In this document: positions 1 through 8,712 of the stretch, piece after piece
How the letters are laid out: each line of letters starts with the position of its first letter
Numbering within the stretch: position 1 is the stretch's first letter
Origin: Kiritimatiellia bacterium
GTDB taxonomy: Bacteria; Verrucomicrobiota; Kiritimatiellia; RFP12; UBA1067
Length of the DNA: 64,000 nucleotides
NCBI GenBank assembly: GCA_017405115.1
Contig: JAFRBA010000246.1
Location: 24,404 to 88,403 of the forward strand
Reading direction: 5' to 3'
Made by a program: the position numbers and the translations under genes
Notes under the pieces: model-generated
The model's input: only the letters and a program-made list of their open reading frames with translations
Told to the model about the DNA's origin: nothing
Databases searched by the model: none

Positions 1-2
1 TG

Positions 3-1010
3 CCAGCGCAGAACGACCCGTCCGCTCGCATGCTGCTTTCCTGCGACGGCAATATAATCCCCGTCGACGCAAGCTCATCTCCAGCGGCGCTCGACGGACT
101 CGAAGTCGACTGCCGCGTCGCCGCCACGGGAATCTGCGTACTGGACGTCCCGAACTGGAGCCACGACTTCGTATTTCCGCGAATCGAAGGGCTGTTTCTC
201 GTGCCGCGCACCCCTTCGGACATCGAAGTCGTCGCCCGGCCGCCGTGGTGGACGCCTAAGAAGCTCGTTATCGTCATAGCCAGTTTATTCGCGCTGCTGG
301 CACTCGGCGCACTGTGGATACGCATCCTGAATCGCATCATTCTCCGAAGAAGCCGCCTGCTCGCGAAGGAACGAATCGCCCACGACAAGGCGGAGACGCG
401 GATTGACGAACGTACGCGGCTCGCCGTGGAACTTCACGACGCCCTTTCCCAGACGCTCACCGGCGTCGCGTTCCAGATCGACGCGGCGGAGAAGGCGCGG
501 ATGAAGAACCCCTCGAAGATCGAACACTACCTCTCCGTGGCGCGGCGAACGCTCGCAAGCTGCCGCGCGGAGCTGCGCAACTGCCTGTGGGACCTGCAGA
601 ACCACGCATTGGACGCAAAGGACGCGGCGGAGGCGATTCGCGAGACGCTCGACCCGCATACCGAAGCTTGCGACGTCGATATCGACGTCGACATGCCGCG
701 CGCGCGAATCTCCGACCAGACGTTCCATGCCGTGCTGCGGATAGTCCGCGAACTCGTCGTGAACGCAATCCGCCACGGTAAGGCCGAGCACATCAAGGTC
801 TGCGGGCACCTCCATGAAAACGTCATCGCCTTCTCCGTGTCCGACGACGGAGTCGGCTTCGACCCAGAGACCCGTCCCGGCCTCGACGAGGGGCACTTCG
901 GCCTCCACGGCATATATGAGCGCGTCGAACGACTCTCAGGCAGCATTTCAATCGACAGCGCCCCGGGACGAGGGACGAAGATAAATGTAGAATTGAAAAT
1001 GGAGAATTGA
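3..1010 (+). CDS. Sensor histidine kinase, NarX/DesK type, 5' end outside window
   Basis: Membrane sensor kinase that should autophosphorylate on His and pass phosphate to the response regulator 49 nt downstream. The frame is open to the left edge, so the N-terminus is missing. Numbering from the ATG at 30: an exported beta-rich segment lies before residue 75, a membrane helix at about 78-100, then a dimerisation/phosphoacceptor domain with the H-box ELHDALSQ (His136), and a HATPase domain with an N-box-like RELVVNAIRHG near 240 and a glycine-rich DDGVGF. The H-box followed by a short HATPase is typical of the HisKA_3 group that partners NarL-type regulators. The last residues (VELKMEN) are encoded by a low-complexity AATTGAAAATGGAG-type tract, so the original C-terminus may have been replaced. 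It resembles the kinase at 31794-33197 in architecture. The ligand is unknown. Confidence 0.88.
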   Translation, partial: PAQNDPSARMLLSCDGNIIPVDASSSPAALDGLEVDCRVAATGICVLDVPNWSHDFVFPRIEGLFLVPRTPSDIEVVARPPWWTPKKLVIVIASLFALLALGALWIRILNRIILRRSRLLAKERIAHDKAETRIDERTRLAVELHDALSQTLTGVAFQIDAAEKARMKNPSKIEHYLSVARRTLASCRAELRNCLWDLQNHALDAKDAAEAIRETLDPHTEACDVDIDVDMPRARISDQTFHAVLRIVRELVVNAIRHGKAEHIKVCGHLHENVIAFSVSDDGVGFDPETRPGLDEGHFGLHGIYERVERLSGSISIDSAPGRGTKINVELKMEN

Positions 1011-1058
1011 AAATGAAGAATTCCGCCACTTTACACTTTACACATTACATTTTACACT
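985..1058 (+). repeat. Low-complexity word-repeat tract at kinase/regulator junction
   Basis: The tract holds repeats of AATTGAAAATGGAG-like words up to about 1020, followed by TTTACACT/TTACATT-like words to the start of the regulator. The first half encodes the last residues and the stop codon of the kinase. Its style matches other word tracts in the window (19566-19617, 36895-36950, 43136-43180), though the words differ. Confidence 0.6.
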
Positions 1059-1059
1059 C

Positions 1060-1674
1060 ATGAAGAAGATCAAGGTCCTTATCGCCGACGACCACGGCAT
1101 CGTCCGCGCCGGCCTCGCGTCGATCCTTGGCTTCGAGGACGACATCGTCGTCGTCGGAGAGGCCAGCAACGGGCTCCAGGCCGTCGCGCAGTGCAAGGCG
1201 CTCAGGCCGGACGTACTAATCATGGACCTCATGATGCCTCAGCTCAACGGCGTCGAGGCGACAGTGCGAATCGCAAGCGAGTTGCCCGAGACGAAGGTAA
1301 TGATCCTAACAACATACGGATCGGCGGACGACATTGGCCGCGCACTGGAGGCAGGCGCGGCTGGCGCAATGATCAAGACGGTTTCCAACGACACGCTCGT
1401 CTCCGCAATCCGCCAGATCGCCGCCGGCGGCAGCTACATCGCCCCCGAAATCCGCAGGATGCTGAAGAGCGAGCCGCCGGGACCGTGTCTGACGGAACGA
1501 CAGCGCGAAATCCTCGCCGCCGCCATGCGCGGACTGACGAACGAAGACATCGCCCGCCAGTTCGACATCTCCTCCAGCGGCGTCAAGCAGTGCCTGTCGA
1601 AGATCTACATGAAGCTGAATGTCGCCAATCGCTCCGAGGCCATCGCCTACGCGCTTCAGAAGAAGATTGTATAG
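1060..1674 (+). CDS. NarL/FixJ-family response regulator
   Basis: DNA-binding response regulator of 204 residues, the usual family length. The receiver domain occupies about residues 3-120, with acidic residues Asp10/Asp11 and the phosphoacceptor Asp56 in IMDLMMP. A LuxR-type helix-turn-helix follows at about 140-200, opening with LTERQREIL. The start ATG follows an AT-rich tract made of repeated TTTACAC/TTACATT words, without a clear Shine-Dalgarno box. It lies just after the kinase at 3-1010 and is its likely partner. Target genes cannot be read from the sequence. A second regulator of the same family is at 31180-31797. Confidence 0.92.
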   Translation: MKKIKVLIADDHGIVRAGLASILGFEDDIVVVGEASNGLQAVAQCKALRPDVLIMDLMMPQLNGVEATVRIASELPETKVMILTTYGSADDIGRALEAGAAGAMIKTVSNDTLVSAIRQIAAGGSYIAPEIRRMLKSEPPGPCLTERQREILAAAMRGLTNEDIARQFDISSSGVKQCLSKIYMKLNVANRSEAIAYALQKKIV

Positions 1675-1694
1675 ACCGAGCCAGCGGAGGCCCG

Positions 1695-3539
1695 TCAGTT
1701 CCGCCGCACGGCGAAAACGCGGCCCTGCGCAGGGGCGTAGTCGCCCTCGACGACCCATTCGTCGCCGACGCGCCTCGCGGAGAGCGGCGAGCCGACGGGC
1801 ATCACCTCTTCTATCCGCACGTTCCTGCCCGCGCGGATGTGCGTCGCGATCCTCTGCGGCGCGCCATACGGACGGTAGTCGTCCGGCATCTTCACCGTCT
1901 TCGTCTTCTTGAAGTCCGTCAGGATGCCGCCTCCCTCGCGCCTTTTGTTGTTGACGACGACCACGTACGCGGCGTCCTTCGCCGCCTTTACAAAGGTGAA
2001 GCTGTCGCCGGCGTCGCCAGAGCTCCACGCGCGTGAAAGCTTCCGTAGCTCGTCGCGCTTCGAGTCCGCCCACGCCCTGAGCGGGACGTACGTAACCTCC
2101 GGCGCGTTCCAGATGTGCTTGTAGAGTATCTCCGGATGGAACTCCGAATTCGGATACCTGTCCTTGAACAGCTTTCCGTGCGCGTCTAGCACGACGACGA
2201 GCCCCTTCTCCGCAGCCGCCTTTATCGCCGCGTCGCACTCCTCGTATATGACGTTGCACATCGGCATGAAGAGGTACTTGTATCTGGCGAGCGTCTTTTC
2301 GTCGCACACCTCCCTGTCGCCGATGACATCGTAGGGGATTCCCCTTTTCCCAAAGGTGTCGAAGATCATCCGCCGGTAGTGGTGCAGCCCGAAAATCCAC
2401 CCGCCGCACACGCCTACGGGATGCGGCACGTAGATCGCAAGCGGCGCACGCACGTTCTGCGCCGACTTGAACGTCTCGGCAAACGGCAGAAGGCGCGTCT
2501 TCAGGAACTTGCCGTACCTGTCCGCAACGCCGATCTCGGCGACGGTCGTGATCGGCGCCGAGGCGTCGGCAATGTACTTTGCCGTCTCTCGCTCGCCATA
2601 TTCCCACGTGTCGAGGTGGAATAACGACAGCGCGCCGGCCTGCACCGCGCCGATTGCGAGATACGATTTTATCTCTATTTCGTCGCCGCTCTGCGACATC
2701 ATGACCTTGAGGGGCTTGCCGTCCTTGTCCTTCGCCGTAGGATGTTCGCCGTGCTGCGCAGGGTAGTGGTACGCGGTGAGCGTCGGCATGAACGGCCTGC
2801 CCGCGGCGCGCGGGGCGACAGCCATGCTCCTGAGGCTGCCGAGGGTAAGGAACTCGCTGTATTCGTAAAGCCAGTCGGCCGACATGTCGCAGGAGCCTGC
2901 GATGCCGCCGAGAAGAGGCTCGGTCCACACTACGTTGCCTGGCTTCATGCGGTGCACCTCGTCGCGCACGATGCGGAGGAACTTCAAGGTCGGCATTCCC
3001 TCCGCTCGGAACCAGCGAAGCGTCTCGAGGAGCGCATTGCCGTGGCCGATGACGCCGCGAAGGCCCGCGAACGCCGCGCGGTTCGTTGGCTCGAAGAGCC
3101 CATCGTGGAGCTTCGCGCCGAAGTCAGGTTCCATGCCGATCGCCGCGCGCGCCTCAGCGACAATCGCAGGGTCGCGCTCCGGCGCGGTCAGCGGATTGTC
3201 GGGATAGACCTCGGAATTGGCGAGTGTCATCGTCCAGCGAGGGTTAGCGACGAAGCGCGAGAGGTCGTCGACGGTCTCGCGGCGGATGCGCTCCCAGTCG
3301 TACGGGCCGCGCTTCTCGCGCGTCCAGCGCCTGTAGTTCTCGTAGCGTATGCAGACGTTGCGCCCGCCGCCGGTGATCGAAGCTATGGCGGCCTCGTTCT
3401 TTTCCGTTATCCTGCCCGTTATCGGCAGCATGCAGTTTACGGTGTCAACGCCGATGCGGTCGAGGAAGTTGGTGGATATGCCCTTCGACCCGCCCCAGGA
3501 GAAGACGGTGAAGGCTGCAAGAACGGCCAGTATGTTCAT
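1695..3539 (-). CDS. Secreted glycosidase-like protein, TIM-barrel type, family uncertain
   Basis: Exported protein of about 614 residues. It begins with a signal peptide (MNILAVLAAFTVFSWG). The middle looks like a glycoside-hydrolase barrel: alternating beta strands and conserved short segments such as VWTEPLLGG, LSLFHLDTWEYG and TLTAYHYP. It is followed by a Rossmann-like segment (AIYVPHPVGVCGGW, YKYLFMPMCNVI, GLVVVLDAHG) like the trimerisation domain of GH42-type beta-galactosidases. A small beta domain closes the protein. The ATG at 3539 is preferred over a TTG at 3554 because it has GGAG 9 nt upstream. That GGAG sits at the base of the 3551-3593 hairpin. I cannot name the family; GH42-like or a hypothetical GHL family are the best guesses. 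Catalytic acids are not assigned. Confidence 0.65.
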   Translation of the reverse strand: MNILAVLAAFTVFSWGGSKGISTNFLDRIGVDTVNCMLPITGRITEKNEAAIASITGGGRNVCIRYENYRRWTREKRGPYDWERIRRETVDDLSRFVANPRWTMTLANSEVYPDNPLTAPERDPAIVAEARAAIGMEPDFGAKLHDGLFEPTNRAAFAGLRGVIGHGNALLETLRWFRAEGMPTLKFLRIVRDEVHRMKPGNVVWTEPLLGGIAGSCDMSADWLYEYSEFLTLGSLRSMAVAPRAAGRPFMPTLTAYHYPAQHGEHPTAKDKDGKPLKVMMSQSGDEIEIKSYLAIGAVQAGALSLFHLDTWEYGERETAKYIADASAPITTVAEIGVADRYGKFLKTRLLPFAETFKSAQNVRAPLAIYVPHPVGVCGGWIFGLHHYRRMIFDTFGKRGIPYDVIGDREVCDEKTLARYKYLFMPMCNVIYEECDAAIKAAAEKGLVVVLDAHGKLFKDRYPNSEFHPEILYKHIWNAPEVTYVPLRAWADSKRDELRKLSRAWSSGDAGDSFTFVKAAKDAAYVVVVNNKRREGGGILTDFKKTKTVKMPDDYRPYGAPQRIATHIRAGRNVRIEEVMPVGSPLSARRVGDEWVVEGDYAPAQGRVFAVRRN

Positions 3540-3550
3540 AATCAGAGTCT

Positions 3551-3593
3551 CCAAACATTGGAATTTAGGTCAGACCGAAATTCCAATGTTTGG
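3551..3593 (-). terminator. Perfect 16-bp inverted repeat between surface protein and glycosidase-like gene
   Basis: The arms at 3551-3566 and 3578-3593 are perfectly complementary over 16 bp, with an 11-nt loop. Each arm contains the smaller palindrome CCAA-ACA-TTGG. It follows the surface-protein stop (3603) and precedes the next gene. No T-run follows, so it may be a processing or attenuation hairpin rather than a simple intrinsic terminator. On the minus strand the ribosome-binding GGAG of the downstream gene overlaps its base. Confidence 0.75.
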
Positions 3594-3602
3594 AAGTGCC
3601 TT

Positions 3603-5949
3603 TTACCGGAACAGGAGCATGGCCCCGCGCTGCGGCCAGATTATCTCGCCGCCTTCGCCCTCGTTTACCGTCCCGAGGACGGACAGCGATTTGCGCTTCG
3701 CAGGATTCGCAACGGTCAGCTTGTGGCCGTCGAGACAAACCGTAGAAGCCGCAGGAAGCCGAAAATCGCCAACCGTGATGTCGTCTGTGACGAAAAGGAA
3801 GTTTCCCGAACCGACCGAGACCGTCGCATGGGCAAGTTCTTTTTCCGACATGTCTGATGTCGGGATTTCCGGCGCGGCAGTCGCGGAACCGAATCCGGTG
3901 GAGACGGTTCCACCGCCGATGCCGTCCTGCGCCTTCTGCCAGTAGAACGTTCCACCGCCGGATCGGTAACCGCCCGAGGAAGTGCCGCCAGTCAAGGTGG
4001 TTTCCACATGCCACTCGGAGCGGGTTTTGTTACCAACGGTCTGCCAAACGCTGATGCGTCCGCCTGAGCCGCCCGCTCCTTCGCAGGGGGGCGACGCTTG
4101 CGGCAGCGCCGTACGAGCCGCCCTTCGCGTCGATGGAGCCGTTGCCATCAAGTTCGCCGGCCGTAATCCAAACGCTTCCACCCGAGCCGTTGCCGCCGCC
4201 ATTGTTATTGCTGGAATACGCCCGGATGGTGCCATTCAAGGTGAACGTCCCGCCGACCTCCAGCTTGACCACGCCGCCGCCACTCATTACGCCGCCGCCC
4301 GAACCGTGGTTGGTGGGGCACGTTATGCTTCCGTATGCGTGTTGGGTCGAGCCGGGAACCGTGCCGGCGTGCGCGCCTCCCATGCCGACTTCCGTCGCGC
4401 CGCCAGGTCCGGCCTTCGCACCCCATCCCTTGTTTGACACGTCTATCAGGCCCGCCACCGTCATGTCGCCCGACACGACGAGATCCAGGATGTTCGTGCT
4501 GTCGGACGACACCGCCGTGTGCGAGACGGTTCCCGTCGTGGCGAGCGAGCCGTCAAGCAGGAAGCGTCTGTCGATTGTCATTGAAGTGCCGCTTGCCACC
4601 CCCATTACGCCGTTGTTCGCCACGGCGAGGGACGCGCCTTCGCCAAACACCCTGAAGCCGAACCCGTCCACCATGAATCCATCCGGCACGCAAAGCCTTC
4701 CGCCGAACATTGTGAATCTTGGAGACGTGGTGCCGGATGCCGTCGCCAGGATCTTCCCGACGTCGAGTTCCACGTCTGCGTCAACCGCGAGGTTCGCGCC
4801 GTTGGAGATGACGATTGCCGTCAACGCCGGCAGTTCGTTCGTGTTGGCGACGGAAATCGGCGTGCAGGTGTAGCGGTAGTTCGCCTGCGTCGTTGTGACG
4901 GATGCATTCCCGCGCACGATGAGGCGCGCGCCGAAGGTCGCGTCGCTCTTTGCCCAGAGGAAAACGGTGCCCGCAGTTGAAAGCGCATGTCCATTGCCGG
5001 CGTTCGCCGTCACGTTGTCGACGGGGAAGTTTGAGAAGTCGCCTTCGTCGACCCATATCGCCACGCGCCCGCCTCCACCGGGATCGAGATTGGACACCGT
5101 TCCAGAGCTTGCCGACACGATTCCTGAGCCTGAGATAGAACGCGCATGGATGAAGATGCCGCCTCCCGAACCAGAGTAGTTCGCCGTCGTTCCGCTTTTT
5201 GCCAGCACGCCCCCGTCAAGCGTCAACGCGCCTGCCACTTCAAGCTGCACGTTGCCGCCGCCGATGGAACTGCGCGCGGTGCCGATTGTCTGCGGACGCG
5301 CTACCGATCCGTAGCACTGGGCTCTGCCAAAGCCTCCGACGGATTGGTACGACCCCATGCCGCCATGGCTCGCCATGTTGCTGGCATATCCTGGGCCGTA
5401 GTAGGAGTTCGCGCCCGTGAACCCCTTGGCGGTGACATCAATCGCCGCGCCAGAGCCAATCGTGCAGTTTCCGCCAACCGACACCTGCAACCGATAGACG
5501 CCAGTGCCTTGCTTGTACAAGTTGTCGCCCGCTGACGTTGAAGTCATCGCCGGCGTCGCCGCATGCGTCCACGTACCGGACGAGAGCGTGAGGTTTCCGG
5601 AGATCGTGAACGACTTGGAGCCGTCAGCCTGCGTCACGCCGTAGGCGGTGTAGGTGTTGCTGCTATACGACGCGGTTTTGCCGGTCTTGAACGTGACGGT
5701 GCCAGTGTAGTCGGACTGCGTCCACGAGGCGACGCCGTTGTCGAGGTCCCACGTCATCGGGTTGTTGTTCGAGCCGGCGTCCAGAACGACGTCGTCGTCC
5801 GCCGTCGGCGCGCCCGCCGGGTCCCAGTTCGCGGCGACGCTTGCGAGGGTCGGGCTTGTGGCGTCCGTTCCCAGCCAACGCTTCTCCGCCGCGTTCGCGG
5901 CGAGCGAAATCGCCAACGCCAAGGCTGCAACGATGTTCTTAATGCTCAT
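3603..5949 (-). pseudogene. Exported autotransporter-like surface protein, frameshifted at a C6 tract
   Basis: Large secreted beta-rich protein with a signal peptide (MSIKNIVAALALAISLAANA). It has repeated Gly/Ser/Thr-rich strand segments typical of autotransporter-associated or parallel beta-helix passengers (GGGRVAIWV, GGGIFIHARSI, GGNVQLEVAGAL). The 5' frame runs from 5949 to about 4091 and then the reading frame shifts. The other frame continues coherently (EGAGGSGGRISVW and onward) to the stop at 3603. The switch coincides with a run of six C on the coding strand (G6 at 4086-4091). Removing one C joins the frames as VAPCEGAGGSGGR. The protein ends in GAMLLFR, nearly the same as the end of the protein at 44808-47930 (GSMLIFR). 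The start has GGAGAGA 6-12 nt upstream and an extended -10 box at 5989-5997. This is a true pseudogene, a phase-variable gene or a sequencing error. Confidence 0.75.
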
Positions 5950-5988
5950 GTCGTCTCTCCGTTTCTGGACAATTCATGATGAGCCTAA

Positions 5989-5997
5989 ATTATACCA
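5989..5997 (-). promoter_or_regulatory. Extended -10 promoter of the surface protein gene
   Basis: On the minus strand this reads TGGTATAAT, an extended -10 box. The predicted transcription start near 5982 leaves a leader of about 33 nt that carries a GGAGAGA ribosome-binding site. Confidence 0.7.
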
Positions 5998-6034
5998 TAT
6001 CCCCAGGAGGACAGTCGCCATGGCGCAAGGAAAT

Positions 6035-6071
6035 GGTATACAGCAGGTATACAGTAAAGGCCGTCAGGCAA
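6035..6071 (-). promoter_or_regulatory. Operator-like element R1, paired TGTATACC boxes
   Basis: On the minus strand this contains TGTATACC-TGC-TGTATACC, preceded by a conserved TTGCCTGACGGCCTTT block. The 37-nt unit is repeated with few changes at 8621-8657. R1 lies 37 nt upstream of the -10 box of the surface protein gene; R2 lies 38 nt upstream of that of the DUF4838 gene. The two boxes are 11 bp apart, on one face of the helix. The regulator at 8713-9801 is the obvious candidate to bind here. Confidence 0.65.
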
Positions 6072-6082
6072 CCTTCCCCCGC

Positions 6083-8497
6083 TCATTTCTCGAGGGTTAT
6101 CCGAGCAAGACGGTCCGTTGTTTTCACGGTGGAATGCGACACCACCGGCTGGACATAGTTTTCGCCTTTTCGCAGAAGTCCGGGGGAAACCACACGGACG
6201 AAGTTCGCGTAGAGAACGTCTCCAGGCGTCAGCGCACGCTCGATCAGGTTGTCGAGCGGAAACGCAAATCGCTGCGTCCAACGGCCCGGCGCGGACCTGT
6301 CGCTGACGCATCGTGCGCCGAAGGCCTCGGGGCCGGACTCTGTCGCGAGCACTCCCATGCGCCAGTTGACCTCGCCGTGAGAACGGCCCTGCATGCGCCC
6401 ATCCGGCCCTGAGAAGTACTGTCTGAACGGAAGAGCCTCCTGTCCGGCGAAATAGCACTCCCAGACATCGTAGCAGATGATTCCCGGCGAAATTACCAGT
6501 TTTTCAGTGTCGCAGTCCTGGGCAAGCTCCAGATAGAGCCACTTTCCGTCGTGGGCCAGACGGATGCTTCCTGTAAAATGCGTCTTGTCGGCGGAGTTTG
6601 CGTTGTAGAACGCGAGAGGCGAGGACGGCAGCGCGTTCCAGTCGACATTCGCGACGTCACCGGACGCATCCGCGATGCGGCGTGCAGTCCACGCAGGCTT
6701 TGCGGCGCTCGCCCGCTTCTGGTACGCGTCGTATCCCTCCTTCATGAAATCCCAGACGGCGTATCGCCAGACGGCAAGACGCCGCTTTTCGCCAGGAGTC
6801 TCGGCAGCGGCCTCGGCCTTGCCCATCTCGGAGGCAAGACGATCCATCAGATCCTTCGTGCCAAGCCTGCCCCATGCCAGATAGGCGGACTGGTGCATGA
6901 CGCCGCCTTCGGGATAGAGCGAACGGTCGGCGTATCGGGTTTCGACAAGGCGGTAGAATTCCTTGAGATGCCTGCCAGGCCGACCGTAGGTCGAGAAATA
7001 GCGGTTCAGGAGAATCTCCGGCGAGAGGTCGGGATCGACCATCCACGACAGCTGCATGAACGTGTCCGCCGCGCCGTTGAGCCCGCACTGGAACATGCCC
7101 GCCCGGACATTCTGCTCCTTGAACAGCTGGTATTGCGCGAACGCGTCGTTTGCGACAAACGCCGGGAAGCAGTTGAAGCCGGCGCGCTCCGCGTTCGCCG
7201 CCGGGAAGCAGTTGTAGAGCCAGAGGGCAAGCGAATGTTCGGGATAGGCCGCGCGCCACTCCCGGATGCGCTCGAGCTGATCGGAGCAGATCTTGGCGTA
7301 CGGCAGGCGGTTCGCATACAGGCAGAAATAGACAAGCACGTTCTTAGGCAGGTCGACTCCGACGGGCGGAGCTTCATGCGACTGATAGGCAAGAGTGGAG
7401 ATCGTCTTGCCCGGATGGCTCTTGGCAATTTCCTCCGCCACCCGTTTCACGAAGCCGAAGCAGTATGCCGACGTGCGTCCTCCGAGTCGTGCAGGCTCGT
7501 ACTGCGACCGACATTCGTCGCAAAGACAGTACGAATCGTTGTCCATGCCTTCGAGGCAATAGTTGTCGCGCCCCCATTGGAACTTGCCTGTCTTGGGGTC
7601 CTGGTCGAAATAGGCGCGGATGTCCTTTACGACCTGCTCGAAGAACTCGCGGCTTGAATAGCACATCTGCGGCGGCAGCTCGCCGTCCGGATAGCCCTTG
7701 GCGAAGAGCTCCGGACGCCGCGCCACGAACCGTGGGGAATTTGTCTGCCAGAACTCCTTGTAGTAATGGTAGAAGGAGTGGTTGGCGTAGTAGTTCTCCC
7801 CGCCGACACGATGGCGGACCAAGAAGATGCGGTTCTGGCTCTCGCGGTTTTTGGGCAGCGCAAAGGCAAGTCGGCGATAGTCCTCGATGCGACTGCGAGT
7901 GGTGACCCAGAATGAGTTGTCCAGACTCGAGGGCCCATCGGAAAGGCCGCGAAACCTGATGAAAGGCTCCCTTCGGCGCCGTGTCGGCGAGAACGACAGG
8001 CTTTCGCGGCGCGGGATGAACGTTCCGCCGTCCTCGGCATCGGCCCATACGACGCCGCACTCGTTCTCCAGAAAATCGTAGACGGCGTACATCGTGCCCT
8101 GTTCGTCGTAGGGCCGCGGCCAGTTTTTGCCGCGCACTCCATCCTCGCCATCGTAGTCCAAAGTAAAACCGCCTTTGTCGACGGCGTCGCGCCCGGCAAG
8201 GACTATGCGCTCGTCCGCGACGTCGACTAGCCACTCCTGCGGCTTGAAGTCCGCGCGTGAAAGCCCGGTGTGGGGACCGAGCCCGACGAGAATGTCGCCG
8301 CGTTTTCCCTTGGGTGCGACGACGATCTCGATCGATCCGCCCGTTATTGCATTGAGATGGTGCTTCAGCTCCACCGCGGCAAAGCGCGCGGCCTTGTCCG
8401 CATCTGGCGCGATGACGATGTCCGCCCGTGAAGGCAACGCGGCGGCAAACGCGAACGCCAGCAGCGCAGACCCCATTTTGTAGATAGCCATTGACAT
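6083..8497 (-). CDS. Exported DUF4838 protein with alpha-glucuronidase-like N-domain
   Basis: Secreted protein of about 804 residues. The signal peptide MSMAIYKMGSALLAFAFAAALPSRA is followed by an alpha/beta domain (VIAPDADKAARFAAVELKHH; GDILVG) like the N-terminal domain of alpha-glucuronidases and hexosaminidases. Next comes the long central region typical of DUF4838 proteins (CLCDECRSQY, YFCLYANRLP, LWLYNCFP). A C-terminal beta domain, CBM9-like (ICYDVWECYFAGQ), ends the protein. The start at 8497 is chosen because GGGGGAGGAAAA lies just upstream and a signal peptide follows. Longer readings starting at 8701 lack both. The biochemical role of DUF4838 is not established, although polysaccharide binding or cleavage is usually assumed. 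It lies between elements R2 (upstream) and R1 (downstream). Confidence 0.82.
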   Translation of the reverse strand: MSMAIYKMGSALLAFAFAAALPSRADIVIAPDADKAARFAAVELKHHLNAITGGSIEIVVAPKGKRGDILVGLGPHTGLSRADFKPQEWLVDVADERIVLAGRDAVDKGGFTLDYDGEDGVRGKNWPRPYDEQGTMYAVYDFLENECGVVWADAEDGGTFIPRRESLSFSPTRRRREPFIRFRGLSDGPSSLDNSFWVTTRSRIEDYRRLAFALPKNRESQNRIFLVRHRVGGENYYANHSFYHYYKEFWQTNSPRFVARRPELFAKGYPDGELPPQMCYSSREFFEQVVKDIRAYFDQDPKTGKFQWGRDNYCLEGMDNDSYCLCDECRSQYEPARLGGRTSAYCFGFVKRVAEEIAKSHPGKTISTLAYQSHEAPPVGVDLPKNVLVYFCLYANRLPYAKICSDQLERIREWRAAYPEHSLALWLYNCFPAANAERAGFNCFPAFVANDAFAQYQLFKEQNVRAGMFQCGLNGAADTFMQLSWMVDPDLSPEILLNRYFSTYGRPGRHLKEFYRLVETRYADRSLYPEGGVMHQSAYLAWGRLGTKDLMDRLASEMGKAEAAAETPGEKRRLAVWRYAVWDFMKEGYDAYQKRASAAKPAWTARRIADASGDVANVDWNALPSSPLAFYNANSADKTHFTGSIRLAHDGKWLYLELAQDCDTEKLVISPGIICYDVWECYFAGQEALPFRQYFSGPDGRMQGRSHGEVNWRMGVLATESGPEAFGARCVSDRSAPGRWTQRFAFPLDNLIERALTPGDVLYANFVRVVSPGLLRKGENYVQPVVSHSTVKTTDRLARITLEK

Positions 8498-8573
8498 TGA
8501 CTTTTCCTCCCCCTTGACCGCACCCGTTACATGCCCGCGCGACATGCGGCGGTTTCCGAAGCAGTCGCCGCTG

Positions 8574-8582
8574 ATTATACCA
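8574..8582 (-). promoter_or_regulatory. Extended -10 promoter of the DUF4838 gene
   Basis: On the minus strand this reads TGGTATAAT. The predicted start near 8567 gives a leader of about 70 nt with a strong GGAGG ribosome-binding site at its end. Element R2 lies 38 nt upstream. Confidence 0.7.
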
Positions 8583-8620
8583 CAAACCCGGGCAGACATA
8601 CGCCATATTATCCCGAAGTT

Positions 8621-8657
8621 GGTGTACAGCGGGTATACAGCAAAGGCCGTCAGGCAA
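8621..8657 (-). promoter_or_regulatory. Operator-like element R2, paired TGTATACC/TGTACACC boxes
   Basis: Near-copy of R1 (6035-6071). On the minus strand it reads TGTATACC-CGC-TGTACACC after the same TTGCCTGACGGCC block. Between R1 and R2 most of the 37 positions match and the spacing to the -10 box differs by only 1 nt. This argues for a shared regulator site rather than random homology. Confidence 0.65.
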
Positions 8658-8712
8658 TCTTCATGAAACCGTGTTGCATCATACCATTTGGTTTTATGCA
8701 AGATGGCGGCCG

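Noticed and set aside
6035..8657. R1/R2 as ends of a mobile element or attachment sites
   Set aside because: Both are in the same orientation at nearly identical distances from -10 boxes, which fits promoter elements better. No integrase or target duplication is seen.
8498..8701. Upstream extension of the DUF4838 protein to 8701
   Set aside because: The extension has no ribosome-binding site and runs through promoter and element R2. A signal peptide starts at 8497 after a strong GGAGG.
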